Assembly (NCBI RefSeq): GCF_000308655.1
Contig: NZ_BAGC01000043.1
Location: 62,001 to 126,000 of the forward strand
Reading direction: 5' to 3'
DNA: 64,000 bases
Source: Nocardia niigatensis NBRC 100131
Lineage (GTDB): Bacteria; Actinomycetota; Actinomycetes; Mycobacteriales; Mycobacteriaceae
Shown: piece by piece, positions 50,767-59,285 of the stretch
How the letters are laid out: each line of letters starts with the position of its first letter
Position numbering within the stretch: the first letter of the stretch is position 1
Made by a program: the position numbers and the translations under genes
The notes under the pieces: generated by a model
The model's database searches: none
Told to the model about the DNA's origin: nothing
What the model saw: the letters and a program-made list of their open reading frames with translations, nothing else

Positions 50767-52032
50767 TCAGTTCGGCAGCGGTACCCGGCGGATGCCGCCG
50801 TCGCGGGCGTCGGCGGCCTCGACCTCGTCGCGGGTCACGCCCAGGATGAACAGCACCGCGTCCAGGAAAGGATGCGACAGCGCCGCGTCGGCGACCTCGC
50901 GCAGCGCGGGCTTGGCATTGAACGCGATGCCCAGCCCGGCGGCATTGAGCATGTCGATGTCATTGGCGCCGTCGCCGACCGCGACGGTCTGATCCATCGC
51001 CACCCCGGTCTCGGCCGCGAAACGGCGCAGCGCAACGGCTTTCGCCTCGCGGTCCACGATCTCGCCGACCACCGCGCCGGTCAGCTTGCCGTCCCGGATC
51101 TCGAGGGTGTTGGCCTGCACGAAGTCCAGTTCCAGCTCGTGCGCGAGCGGCTCGATGACCTGGCGGAAACCACCGGACACCACGCCGCAGCGGAAACCCA
51201 GGCGGCGCAGGGTGCGAATGGTGGTGCGCGCGCCGGGGGTGAGCTCGATCCGCTCGGCGACCTCGTCGATGACCGAGGCGTCCAGCCCGGCCAGGGTCGC
51301 CACCCGCTGGCGCAGGGATTCGGAGAAATCGATCTCGCCGCGCATGGCCGCCTCGGTGACCTTGCGGACCTCCTCCTCGACGCCGGCGTGCGCGGCCAGC
51401 ATCTCGATGACCTCGCCCTGGATCAGGGTGGAGTCCACGTCGAACACGATGAGCCGCTTGGCCCGTCGCGCCAGGCCCGCCTTCTCGACGGCCACGTCCA
51501 CGCTCTCCTTGGCCGCGACCGTGGCCAGCGCGGTGCGCAGCTCGGTCTCGGCGTCCGCGGCGGCGGAGGGGACGGTGACCATGAGTTCCAGGCCGGTGAC
51601 CGGGTAGTCGGCGATGCCGCGAATGGAGTCGATGTTCACGCGCTGTGCGGCCAGCGTGCGCGCGATGGCACTGAAGGCACGGGCGGTGACCGGCGAACCC
51701 AGCACCACCACCGCGTGGGTGGACAGCTTCGCGCCCGATACGGCGCTCGCCCCGATCTCCACATCGACGTTCATGCCGATGGAGGCCATGGCGTCCTCGA
51801 GCTGATCCTGCAGCGCTTCGGGATCGGTGGGACACGACACCAGCACACCCAGGGTGAGACGGCCGCGGATGACGACCTGTTCCACATCAAGCAGGCTGAC
51901 CGCGCTGTTGGCCAGGGCGGCCAGAAGTACCGATGTGACGCCCGGCTTGTCAGGTCCGGTGACCGTGACCAGAACCGTCGTGTCAGCGCTCCGCCTCCCC
52001 GCGCTTGCACTCAATCGATAACTCCGTTCCAT
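50767..52032 (-). CDS. serB2: Phosphoserine phosphatase SerB2
   Basis: 421 residues from ATG 52032. Two N-terminal ACT domains (VLVTVTGPDKPGVTSVLLAA and a second about residue 100) precede a HAD phosphatase: motif I VFDVDSTLIQGE, motif II VVSGGF, motif III/IV VAVGDGANDIDML. It makes serine from phosphoserine, with ACT domains that sense amino acids. Its neighbours in mycobacteria are the ABC gene and ctaD, as here (Rv3042c). Confidence 0.95.
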   Translation of the reverse strand: MERSYRLSASAGRRSADTTVLVTVTGPDKPGVTSVLLAALANSAVSLLDVEQVVIRGRLTLGVLVSCPTDPEALQDQLEDAMASIGMNVDVEIGASAVSGAKLSTHAVVVLGSPVTARAFSAIARTLAAQRVNIDSIRGIADYPVTGLELMVTVPSAAADAETELRTALATVAAKESVDVAVEKAGLARRAKRLIVFDVDSTLIQGEVIEMLAAHAGVEEEVRKVTEAAMRGEIDFSESLRQRVATLAGLDASVIDEVAERIELTPGARTTIRTLRRLGFRCGVVSGGFRQVIEPLAHELELDFVQANTLEIRDGKLTGAVVGEIVDREAKAVALRRFAAETGVAMDQTVAVGDGANDIDMLNAAGLGIAFNAKPALREVADAALSHPFLDAVLFILGVTRDEVEAADARDGGIRRVPLPN

Positions 52033-52078
52033 GCGACTGCCTGTCCCGCCCGGCATGCGGCGGCAGCTCATTCTGTCA

Positions 52079-52106
52079 GGTCGGCGCGGACGGGACAGCG
52101 CCGACC
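52079..52106 (-). terminator. Hairpin before serB2, after the nitronate monooxygenase
   Basis: GGTCGGCGC pairs with GCGCCGACC across a ten-base loop, 36 bases after the stop of the nitronate monooxygenase gene on the minus strand. Likely a terminator ahead of serB2. Confidence 0.55.
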
Positions 52107-52141
52107 GCCGCCGACGGTGGCGGGCATCACGCCCGCCGAGA

Positions 52142-53107
52142 TCAGCGGCCCGGATGAGCGAGCAGACGGGCAGCGCCGGAACACAATTCGGCCATCGCCT
52201 CGCCGACCGGGCGCACCGCGGTGACCAGGCCGACGCCCTGGCCCGCGTCGACCGGGGCGAGACGCGGATCGCCGACGGCATTGGCGGCGGCCAGCTCGGA
52301 GCGCGCGGCGGCGTCACCGGCCAGTTCACCGAGGTGGTCGTGCCAGCGCGCGGTGAAGTCGTTGCGCAGCACCCGGGCCGGAAAGCGCTGCGGCCAGGGC
52401 AATTCCATGCCGACATCGAAGGAGTGCGTGAGGATGGTGTCGGTGTCCTCCGCCGCGAGCAGGGCACGGCGGGCTTCGGGCGGCAGCAGGGACTCCTCGC
52501 AGGCGGCCAGGGCGGTGCCCAGCCACACCCCCGAGGCCCCGGCGGCGAGCATCGCCGCCACGCCGCGCGCCGACCCGATCCCGCCCGCGGCCAGCACCGG
52601 GCCCGGGATGGCGTCGAGGACGGCCTCGAGCAGGGGCAGGGTCGCCAGTTCGGGAGCGCCGTGCCCGCCGCCCTCCAGACCGCGCGCGACCAGGACGTCG
52701 ATCCCGGCGTCGTGTGCGCGGCGGGCATCGTCGACCGTGTAAACCTGTGTCGCCGTGCGGATTCCGGCCGCGCGGGCCCGTTCAGCCCAGGACAGGTCGG
52801 TGCCGAAGCTCACCGACAACAGGGCGGGCGCGGCTGCGAGAGCACGCTCGAAGAGTCCCGGCCGCGCGGCCGCCACCCAGTCGACCAGGCCGATCCCGAC
52901 CGGACCCGGCGCGTCGGCGACGTGCGGCAGCTCCCGTTCGAGAGCCTCGATGGATCCGGCGCTGCCCATCCCGATCATGCCCAGACCCCCGGCCGCCGCG
53001 ACCGCGGCCGCGAGCCTGCCGCCGGCCACGCCGCCCATCGGCGCGTTCGCCACCGGCAGCCGCAAGCCCAGCACGCGCGACCACTCGGTGGTCAGTCCCG
53101 TTTCCAT
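52142..53107 (-). CDS. Nitronate monooxygenase/NMO-family FMN enzyme
   Basis: 321 residues from ATG 53107 (ATG 53125 is possible). FMN barrel: LPVANAPMGGVAGGRLAAAV (N-terminal phosphate part), ALLSVSFGTDLSWAERARAA, VLVARGLEGGGHG, VLAAGGIGSARGVAAMLAAG, VWLGTAL. Class I NMOs oxidise nitronates; in actinobacteria some are FMN-dependent reductases with other substrates. No partner gene nearby. Substrate inference only. Confidence 0.88.
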   Translation of the reverse strand: METGLTTEWSRVLGLRLPVANAPMGGVAGGRLAAAVAAAGGLGMIGMGSAGSIEALERELPHVADAPGPVGIGLVDWVAAARPGLFERALAAAPALLSVSFGTDLSWAERARAAGIRTATQVYTVDDARRAHDAGIDVLVARGLEGGGHGAPELATLPLLEAVLDAIPGPVLAAGGIGSARGVAAMLAAGASGVWLGTALAACEESLLPPEARRALLAAEDTDTILTHSFDVGMELPWPQRFPARVLRNDFTARWHDHLGELAGDAAARSELAAANAVGDPRLAPVDAGQGVGLVTAVRPVGEAMAELCSGAARLLAHPGR

Positions 53108-53167
53108 CGCTCCCGGATCCTCCATCAGGCAATAGCAACACATCCGGCCCGCCGTCCCGGCGGGCGG

Positions 53168-53482
53168 TCAGGCGGTGGCGCCGACCTCGACGCGGGAGGG
53201 CCGGATGGTCGGCAGGCGCAGGAAGCGCTGGGCGGTGTGCTCCTCGTGGTGGTCGCGGACGCGGCCGGCGAGCAGCATGGTCAGGCTGACCATGCCGCCC
53301 AGGACGGGCGCGCCGATGATCAGCAGCGGATGGTGGTGTACGGCGCCGATATACACCGGATCGGCGCTGAACCGCTGGTACCGGACCAGATTGGTGATCA
53401 GCGCGATGAGATGCGAGAGCACCCAGGCAGCGCAGGCGTCGAGCGCTCCGATGGGCACGGCGAGGGCCGCGATCAACAGCAC
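53168..53482 (-). pseudogene. Truncated ClC-type chloride channel fragment
   Basis: 104 residues. The text ALDACAAWVLSHLIALITNL and VRYQRFSADPVYIGAVHHHP, then LLIIGAPVLGGMVSLTMLLA, matches the first two helices of ClC proteins. The rest, with the selectivity filter and about 300 residues, is missing: after LLAGRVRDHHEE the frame runs to a short unrelated tail. So it looks like an internally deleted gene; a real short membrane protein cannot be excluded. Confidence 0.5.
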
Positions 53483-53670
53483 TCACGGGGTCGCGGTGAA
53501 GTCGACCAGATGCCCGACATCACGCTGCGCCGCCGCGCTCGTTCCCGTCCGCTGCCGAGCCACTAAATAATGCACATGACAACTGTTGCACAGTGCGCTC
53601 ATTGAGGGAACGTCGGGCCGCCCCGCCACCGGCAGATATCCGAATCGAGTGCGACGGAGCACGCCGCAGA

Positions 53671-53710
53671 ACACTGCGGCACCCGTCTCGTGAGACGGGT
53701 GCCGCAGTGT
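53671..53710 (-). terminator. Terminator of ctaD
   Basis: A 40-base near-perfect palindrome: ACACTGCGGCACCCGTCTC pairs with GAGACGGGTGCCGCAGTGT, 19 pairs with a two-base centre, 19 bases past the ctaD stop at 53729. Confidence 0.9.
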
Positions 53711-53728
53711 GTTCAGGCTGTCAGGCGA

Positions 53729-55465
53729 CTAGCTGGATACCTTTTCCAGCTCCTTGACGGTGTGGGACTTGGAGCCCCAGCCGACATGGGCCTCGGCGCG
53801 CATGCGCTCGACCATGTGCGGGTAGTGCAGCTCGAACGCGGGACGCTCCGAGCGGATGCGCGGCAGCTCGTAGAAGTTGTGCCGCGGCGGCGGGCAGGAG
53901 GTCGCCCACTCCAGCGAGTTGCCGTAGCCCCACGGATCGTCCACGGTCACGACCTCGCCGTAGCGGTAGGACTTGAAGACGTTCCAGATGAACGGCAGCA
54001 TCGACGAACCCAGGATGAAGGCACCGATCGTGGAGATGGTGTTCAGGGTCGTGAAGCCGTCGCTCGGCAGGTAGTCGGCGTACCGACGCGGCATACCCAT
54101 GTTGCCCAGCCAGTGCTGCACCAGGAACGTGGTGTGGAAGCCGACGAAGGTGGCCCAGAAGTGCCACTTGCCCAGACGCTCGTCCATCATGCGGCCGGTC
54201 ATCTTCGGGAACCAGAAGTAGATTCCCGCGAAGGTGGCGAACACGATGGTGCCGAAGAGCACGTAGTGGAAGTGCGCCACCACGAAATACGTGTCGGACA
54301 CGTGGAAGTCCAGCGGCGGCGAGGCCAGGATGACGCCCGACAGACCACCGAAGAGGAAGGTCACGACGAAGCCGACCGACCAGAGCATCGGGGTCTCGAA
54401 AGTGAGCTGACCACGCCACATGGTGCCGATCCAGTTGAAGAACTTCACACCGGTCGGAACAGCGATCAGGAAGGTCATGAACGAGAAGTACGGCAGCAGA
54501 ACAGCACCGGTCGCGTACATGTGGTGCGCCCACACGGCGATGGACAGGGCCGCGATACCCAGGGTCGCGTAGACCAGGGTCGTGTAACCGAAGATCGGCT
54601 TCCGGCTGAAGACCGGGAAGATCTCCGACACGATGCCGAAGAAGGGCAGCGCGATGATGTACACCTCGGGGTGGCCGAAGTACCAGAACAGGTGCTGGTA
54701 GAGCATCACGCCGCCGTTGGCCGGGTCGTAGATGTGGCCGCCCAGGTGGCGGTCGTAGGCCAGACCGAACAGGGCCGCGGTGAGCAGCGGGAAGGCCAGC
54801 AGCACCAGCACCGAGGTGACGGCGATGTTCCAGGTGAAGATCGGCATCCGGAACATGGTCATACCGGGGCAGCGCAGGCAGACCACGGTGGTGAGCATGT
54901 TGACGCCACCGAGGATCGTGCCCAGACCGGAGACGGCCAGACCCAGGATCCACAGGTCGGCGCCGACGCCCGGGGAGTGGACGATGTCCGACAGCGGCGT
55001 GTAGGCGGTCCAGCCGAAGTCGGCCGCGCCGCCGGGGGTGATGAAGCCGGCGGTCGCCATGGTGCCGCCGAACAGGTACAGCCAGTAGCTGAACGCGTTC
55101 AGACGCGGGAAGGCGACGTCAGGGGCGCCGATCTGCAGCGGCAGGATGATGTTGGCGAAGCCGAACACGATCGCGGTCGCGTAGAAGAGCAGCATGATCG
55201 TGCCGTGCATGGTGAACAGCTGGTTGAACTGTTCCGGCGACAGGAACTGCATGCCCGGACGCGCCAGCTCGGCGCGCATGAGCAGCGCCATGATGCCGCC
55301 GACCATGAAGAAGGACATGGCCGTCACCAGGTACATGACGCCGAGAACCTTCGGGTCCGTCGTGGTGACCATCTTGTAGATGAACGATCCCTTCGGACCC
55401 GTCCTTTGAGGATAGGGCCGAGCCGCCTCCACAAGGCTGGCCGGCCGCGGTTCTACGGCAGTCAC
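53729..55465 (-). CDS. ctaD: Cytochrome c oxidase subunit I
   Basis: 578 residues from GTG 55465, where GGAGG lies five bases upstream and the family start fits (AARPYPQRTGPKG). Twelve membrane helices. Heme a ligand in TMHGTIMLLFY, CuB site and the cross-linked Tyr in WYFGHPEVYIIALP, second CuB histidines in WAHHMYATG, and the heme a3 and heme a His in FVVAHFHYVLFG. It reduces O2 to water in the aa3 oxidase of the bcc-aa3 supercomplex. Divergent from fecB (Rv3043c-Rv3044 order). Confidence 0.97.
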   Translation of the reverse strand: MTAVEPRPASLVEAARPYPQRTGPKGSFIYKMVTTTDPKVLGVMYLVTAMSFFMVGGIMALLMRAELARPGMQFLSPEQFNQLFTMHGTIMLLFYATAIVFGFANIILPLQIGAPDVAFPRLNAFSYWLYLFGGTMATAGFITPGGAADFGWTAYTPLSDIVHSPGVGADLWILGLAVSGLGTILGGVNMLTTVVCLRCPGMTMFRMPIFTWNIAVTSVLVLLAFPLLTAALFGLAYDRHLGGHIYDPANGGVMLYQHLFWYFGHPEVYIIALPFFGIVSEIFPVFSRKPIFGYTTLVYATLGIAALSIAVWAHHMYATGAVLLPYFSFMTFLIAVPTGVKFFNWIGTMWRGQLTFETPMLWSVGFVVTFLFGGLSGVILASPPLDFHVSDTYFVVAHFHYVLFGTIVFATFAGIYFWFPKMTGRMMDERLGKWHFWATFVGFHTTFLVQHWLGNMGMPRRYADYLPSDGFTTLNTISTIGAFILGSSMLPFIWNVFKSYRYGEVVTVDDPWGYGNSLEWATSCPPPRHNFYELPRIRSERPAFELHYPHMVERMRAEAHVGWGSKSHTVKELEKVSS

Positions 55466-55643
55466 GAAACCTCCACAGGTATGCCATCGTTCGTACGCTG
55501 CTTCCGGCGTCCGGTTCGGCACATGACGAACGACGGTGGCTTGCGCTGTGACAGATCGTAAACTGTGTTCCGACAGCGCTCGCTCCGGGTCCTACTCTGT
55601 GTCGTAATTGGGAGTCGCGGGGCACGGCTGTAGGCTGCCCGGC

Positions 55644-56744
55644 ATGCCGGTGCGCGAGTCCGCTTCCACCCGAAACACGTTCGCCTCCACCTTTTCCCCT
55701 TTGCGGTATTTGCGCAGTGTGGGGTTGGTCTCGGCAGCGACGCTGCTGACGGTGGGTCTGGTCGCCGGATGCGGCAAGACCGATGACAACTCCGCCTCGA
55801 TCGTGCGGACCACCACGAATATCGCGGGTGCGGGCGTGGTCGGGATCGAGCGCGACACCACCAAGGCGTGTCCGGCGCCGTCGAGTCCGGACTCGGCCTC
55901 GGGCACGAAGACCGTCACCCACGCCGCGGGCACCTCCGAGGTGCCGGCCGACGCCAAGCGCATCGTGGTGCTCTCCACCTCCGCGCTGGACGCCACCTGC
56001 GCGCTGGGACTGTGGGAGCGCGTGGTCGGCGCGGCCACACTGGACGGTCCGTCGCCGCAGCCCGCCTACCTGGGTACCGGCGTCGCCGCGATTCCCTCGG
56101 TCGGCCTGGCGGGCGCCCCCGATCCCGCGAAGATCGCGGAGCTGAAGCCGGATCTGATCATCGGTCCGGCTGCCGACGGCTCGCACTACAACGCGCTCGC
56201 GGGCATCGCTCCGACCGTGCTGGTCGGCGCGGAGAACGGCTGGCAGGCCACCTTCACCGGTTTCGCGGAGGCCTTGGACCGCAAGACCGCCGGGACCCGG
56301 GCGCTCGACGACTATCGCACGGCCGCCAAGGACGCGGGCGTCGCCGCCAATGCCGCGCTCACCCAGGCGTCGGTGATCCGCTTCGAGCCCAAGGCGATTC
56401 AGGTGCAGGGCGGCAATACCTTCGCCGCCCAGGTGCTCGGTGACGCGGGCGTGCAGCGGCCGCAGTCGCAGCGTGGGGATTCCTTCGACGTGACCAGCCT
56501 GAGCACCCAGGACGACCGCAACCGGATCGAGGGCGACCTCATCTTCCTCATGTTCGACGGCAAGGACGGCCTGGACTACGGCAAGTCGATCATGAAGGGC
56601 GACAACTGGAAACAGCTTTCCGCCGTGAGCGACCGCCGCGAGTTCGCCGTCGACGACAGCATCTGGCACGGCAGCGGCATCACCGCCGCCCGCGCTCTGC
56701 TCGACGACGTCCGCAACAACCTCAACGGATACGTCACGGACTGA
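55644..56744 (+). CDS. fecB: Iron-siderophore ABC substrate-binding lipoprotein (FecB-like)
   Basis: 366 residues from ATG 55644. A lipoprotein signal (LVSAATLLTVGLVAGC, lipobox VAGC) and two periplasmic-binding-type lobes: AKRIVVLSTSALDATCALGL, SVGLAGAPDPAKIAELKPDL, IIGPAADGSHYNALAGIAPT. It binds ferric siderophore outside the membrane; its transporter is not in the window. Divergent from ctaD as in M. tuberculosis (fecB, Rv3044). The adhC gene that follows in mycobacteria is absent here. Confidence 0.9.
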   Translation: MPVRESASTRNTFASTFSPLRYLRSVGLVSAATLLTVGLVAGCGKTDDNSASIVRTTTNIAGAGVVGIERDTTKACPAPSSPDSASGTKTVTHAAGTSEVPADAKRIVVLSTSALDATCALGLWERVVGAATLDGPSPQPAYLGTGVAAIPSVGLAGAPDPAKIAELKPDLIIGPAADGSHYNALAGIAPTVLVGAENGWQATFTGFAEALDRKTAGTRALDDYRTAAKDAGVAANAALTQASVIRFEPKAIQVQGGNTFAAQVLGDAGVQRPQSQRGDSFDVTSLSTQDDRNRIEGDLIFLMFDGKDGLDYGKSIMKGDNWKQLSAVSDRREFAVDDSIWHGSGITAARALLDDVRNNLNGYVTD

Positions 56745-56778
56745 GCTCCCCCGCCTCCCCGGGACCTTCAACGCGCGG

Positions 56779-56819
56779 CCAACCGCCGTCAACCGTTGGG
56801 CACGGGTGCCGGCGGTTGG
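56779..56819 (+). terminator. Hairpin after fecB
   Basis: CCAACCGCCG pairs with CGGCGGTTGG across a 21-base loop, 34 bases after the fecB stop. A terminator is likely but the loop is long. Confidence 0.4.
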
Positions 56820-56889
56820 GGAGCAAACCGATTCTGGCCGTACCCGACGAGTTACCCCGAACGCTGCGAAATCAGTTGCTGCGGTCAGC

Positions 56890-56925
56890 AAACGGCCCCG
56901 AGCGAATCTTTGCTCGAGGCCGTTT
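56890..56925. terminator. Strong hairpin between fecB and nrdF2
   Basis: AAACGGCC-c-CGAGC and GCTCG-a-GGCCGTTT form a 13-pair hairpin with one mismatch and an eight-base loop. It lies between the convergent fecB and nrdF2 genes and can serve both. Nothing else in 56745-57050 looks like a gene. Confidence 0.75.
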
Positions 56926-57050
56926 GCCATGTCTGCCTGCGGGGAACACCCGTGATCACGAAAAGTTCACGATCTCGCTGGTGAACTTCGCGGTCGGCGC
57001 TCGGCCGGGTGGCGACTTCCCCGCGTCATCGGGTCGAGCGCCGCGACTTG

Positions 57051-58013
57051 TCAGAACTCCCAGTCTTCGTCTTCGGTGTTGACGGCCTTGCCGATGACGT
57101 AGCTGGAGCCGGAGCCGGAGAAGAAGTCGTGGTTCTCGTCGGCGTTGGGCGAGAGGGCCGAGAGGATGGCGGGGTTGACGTCGCACTCGTCCTTGGGGAA
57201 CAGGCCCTCGTAGCCGAGGTTCATCAGGGCCTTGTTGGCGTTGTAGCGGAGGAACTTCTTGACGTCCTCGGTGAGGCCGACCTCGTCGTAGAGGTCCTGG
57301 GTGTATTCGACCTCGTTCTCGTAGAGCTCGAAGAGCAGCTCGAAGGTGTAGGCCTTGAGCTCTTCGCGCTCGGCCTCGGAGACCAGCTCCAGGCCCTTCT
57401 GATACTTGTAGCCGATGTAGTAGCCGTGCACGGCCTCGTCGCGGATGATCAGGCGGATCATGTCGGCGGTGTTGGTGAGCTTGGCCCGCGAGGACCAGTG
57501 CATGGGCAGGTAGAAGCCGGAGTAGAAGAGGAACGACTCCAGCAGGGTGGAGGCGACCTTGCGCTTGAGCGGGTCCTCGCCGTTGTAGTAGTCGAGAACG
57601 ATCTCGGCCTTGCGCTGCAGGTTCCGGTTCTCCTCGGACCAGCGGAAGGCCTCGTCGATCTCGCGGGTGGAGCACAGCGTGGAGAAGATCGAGCTGTAGC
57701 TCTTGGCGTGCACCGACTCCATGAAGGCGATGTTCGTCAGCACCGCTTCCTCGTGCGGGGTCAGTGCGTCGGGGATGAGGCTGACCGCGCCGACCGTGCC
57801 CTGGATGGTGTCGAGCAGGGTCAGGCCGGTGAAGACCCGCATGGTGAGTTGCTTCTCGTTGGCGGTCAACGTGTTCCACGACGGAATGTCATTGGAGACC
57901 GGGACCTTCTCCGGCAACCAGAAGTTGCCGGTGAGCCGATCCCAGACCTCGGCATCCTTCTCGTCCTGCACGCGGTTCCAATTGATCGCGGTCACCCGAT
58001 CGATCAGCTTCAC
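57051..58013 (-). CDS. nrdF2: Class Ib ribonucleotide reductase beta subunit
   Basis: 320 residues. NrdF features: RFTGLTLLDTIQGT-like segment (RVFTGLTLLDTIQGT), AFMESVHAKSYSSIFSTLCS with the metal-binding Glu and His, ENRNLQRKAEIVLDYYNG, RLIIRDEAVHGYYIGY with the second Glu/His pair, and the C-terminal ending DEDWEF that binds NrdE. It holds the dimanganese-tyrosyl radical used to make deoxyribonucleotides. nrdE, nrdH and nrdI are not in the window; upstream sit two NrdR-like boxes. Confidence 0.95.
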   Translation of the reverse strand: MKLIDRVTAINWNRVQDEKDAEVWDRLTGNFWLPEKVPVSNDIPSWNTLTANEKQLTMRVFTGLTLLDTIQGTVGAVSLIPDALTPHEEAVLTNIAFMESVHAKSYSSIFSTLCSTREIDEAFRWSEENRNLQRKAEIVLDYYNGEDPLKRKVASTLLESFLFYSGFYLPMHWSSRAKLTNTADMIRLIIRDEAVHGYYIGYKYQKGLELVSEAEREELKAYTFELLFELYENEVEYTQDLYDEVGLTEDVKKFLRYNANKALMNLGYEGLFPKDECDVNPAILSALSPNADENHDFFSGSGSSYVIGKAVNTEDEDWEF

Positions 58014-58069
58014 GCCCGCTCACACACCCTTCTCAGCTCCCGAGACCCTGCGGATTCCTTCTGCCCTGA

Positions 58070-58117
58070 ACACTACTACTGGTAGGTGACATCCCCGTGC
58101 AGCACAAGAACTTGTGT
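58070..58117 (-). promoter_or_regulatory. Paired NrdR-box-like sites upstream of nrdF2
   Basis: GCACAAGAACTTGTGT (58102-58117) matches the NrdR consensus acaCwATATATwGTGT at 12 of 16 positions with a 6-2-6 inverted repeat. ACACTACTACTGGTAG (58070-58085) matches at 9. Their starts are 32 bases apart, three helical turns, as known NrdR box pairs are. Both lie 57-104 bases upstream of nrdF2. NrdR is the repressor of ribonucleotide reductases. The rest of 58118-58616 shows no gene. Confidence 0.6.
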
Positions 58118-58616
58118 CTTCACGTGTCCTCGCGCTGTCCTGCGAGAATGCGAAAAGGGGATGGGCAAGTACGCCACCGACTGCAGAAAATTACAGCGGT
58201 GCAATCCGTCACAGCGACTCGGGGTCGGCGTGTCCACACCTGTCCCGAGTTAGCCGATCAGATGCCCACCAGCACTTCGGCCTTCTTGGCCGCCTTGGCC
58301 GGAGCCTCACGCAGCATGCGGGCGCGGTCGTCGGGAAGCTACCGACGAATTCGGGGGGCGATGCCCCCGGCCTTCGACTGGGAGGTTCGCCGCGCATACA
58401 CCTCACCCCCTCTCGGTAGCCGCTGACAGAAACAAACCGTATTCAGGGTACGGAGCGGTGGCCCGGGTATCTCGGCCCGGCGGGCGGTTCCGTGAGAGGC
58501 TCGGAAGCTGTTGATAGCGCGCCGGTTTGCCGCCGGATCATTTTCCGATCATTTTCCGGAGATCCGGTCGCCGCAGCCGTTGGGCGCGGGTCCGGAATGC
58601 CTTACTCTCTGCCTCT

Positions 58617-59285
58617 GTGCGTGTTTTGGTGCTAGAGGACGACCACCAGCTCTGCCGTGAGGTGACCGAGGGGTTGCGCTCGGCCGGGTTCGCGGTGGAC
58701 CTCGCGCAGAGCATCGCCGACGCGGATTTCAAGCTCGCCGTCAACCGCTACGACTGCCTGGTGGTGGATCGCGGCCTGCCCGACGGCGACGGCCTGGACC
58801 TGGTCGCCGCGGCGCGCCGCGCCGGGCACACGGTACCGGCGCTCATGCTCACAGGCCGCGACGGACTCGACGACCGGCTGGCCGGTTTCGAGCACGGCGC
58901 CGACGACTACCTGACCAAACCCTTCGCGCTGCCGGAGCTGGTGATGCGGGTGCGGGCGCTGTGCCGACGCCGCGAGCAGCCGACCGCCTCGCGAATCGCG
59001 GTGGCGGACATCGATATCGACCTCATGCGCCGCCGGGTCACCCGCGGCGGCATCATGCTCATGCTCACCCCGAAGGAGTTCGCGGTCCTCGAACTCATGG
59101 CCACCCGGCTCGGCAGCGTGGTGACCCGTACCGATCTCATCGAGTGCTGCTGGGACGAGATGGCCGAGCCGGCATCGAACGTGGTCGACGCGGTGGTGGC
59201 CAAGTTGCGGCGCAAGCTCGGGGAGCCGAGCGTGATCGAGACCGTGCGGGGCACCGGATTCCTCATCGGCGGCGGGATCTCGTGA
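58617..59285 (+). CDS. OmpR-family response regulator
   Basis: 222 residues from GTG 58617. The receiver has phospho-acceptor Asp51 in LVVDRGLPDGDGL, Asp8/Asp9 (LEDD), Thr79 in LMLTGRD and Lys101 in YLTKPF. The output domain is the OmpR winged helix (LTPKEFAVLELMATRLGSVV then VVDAVVAKLRRKLGEPSVIE, TVRGTGFLI). Its stop overlaps the kinase start (GTGA). It acts on unknown target promoters after phosphorylation by the following kinase. Confidence 0.96.
   Translation: MRVLVLEDDHQLCREVTEGLRSAGFAVDLAQSIADADFKLAVNRYDCLVVDRGLPDGDGLDLVAAARRAGHTVPALMLTGRDGLDDRLAGFEHGADDYLTKPFALPELVMRVRALCRRREQPTASRIAVADIDIDLMRRRVTRGGIMLMLTPKEFAVLELMATRLGSVVTRTDLIECCWDEMAEPASNVVDAVVAKLRRKLGEPSVIETVRGTGFLIGGGIS

Noticed and set aside
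50494..52224. 576-codon plus-strand ORF opposite serB2
   Set aside because: Antisense shadow; low-complexity composition.
53690..55561. 623-codon plus-strand ORF opposite ctaD
   Set aside because: Antisense shadow of cytochrome oxidase; rich in Glu, His, Gly and Arg with no motifs.
58251..58323. Minus-strand short frame reading LREAPAKAAKKAEVLVGI
   Set aside because: A TAG stop lies only eight codons ahead, leaving under 30 codons, and there is no ribosome site; too short to call.
58014..58616. Possible gene in the 600-base gap before the response regulator
   Set aside because: No frame with a start, ribosome site and plausible composition; only the NrdR-like boxes can be supported.
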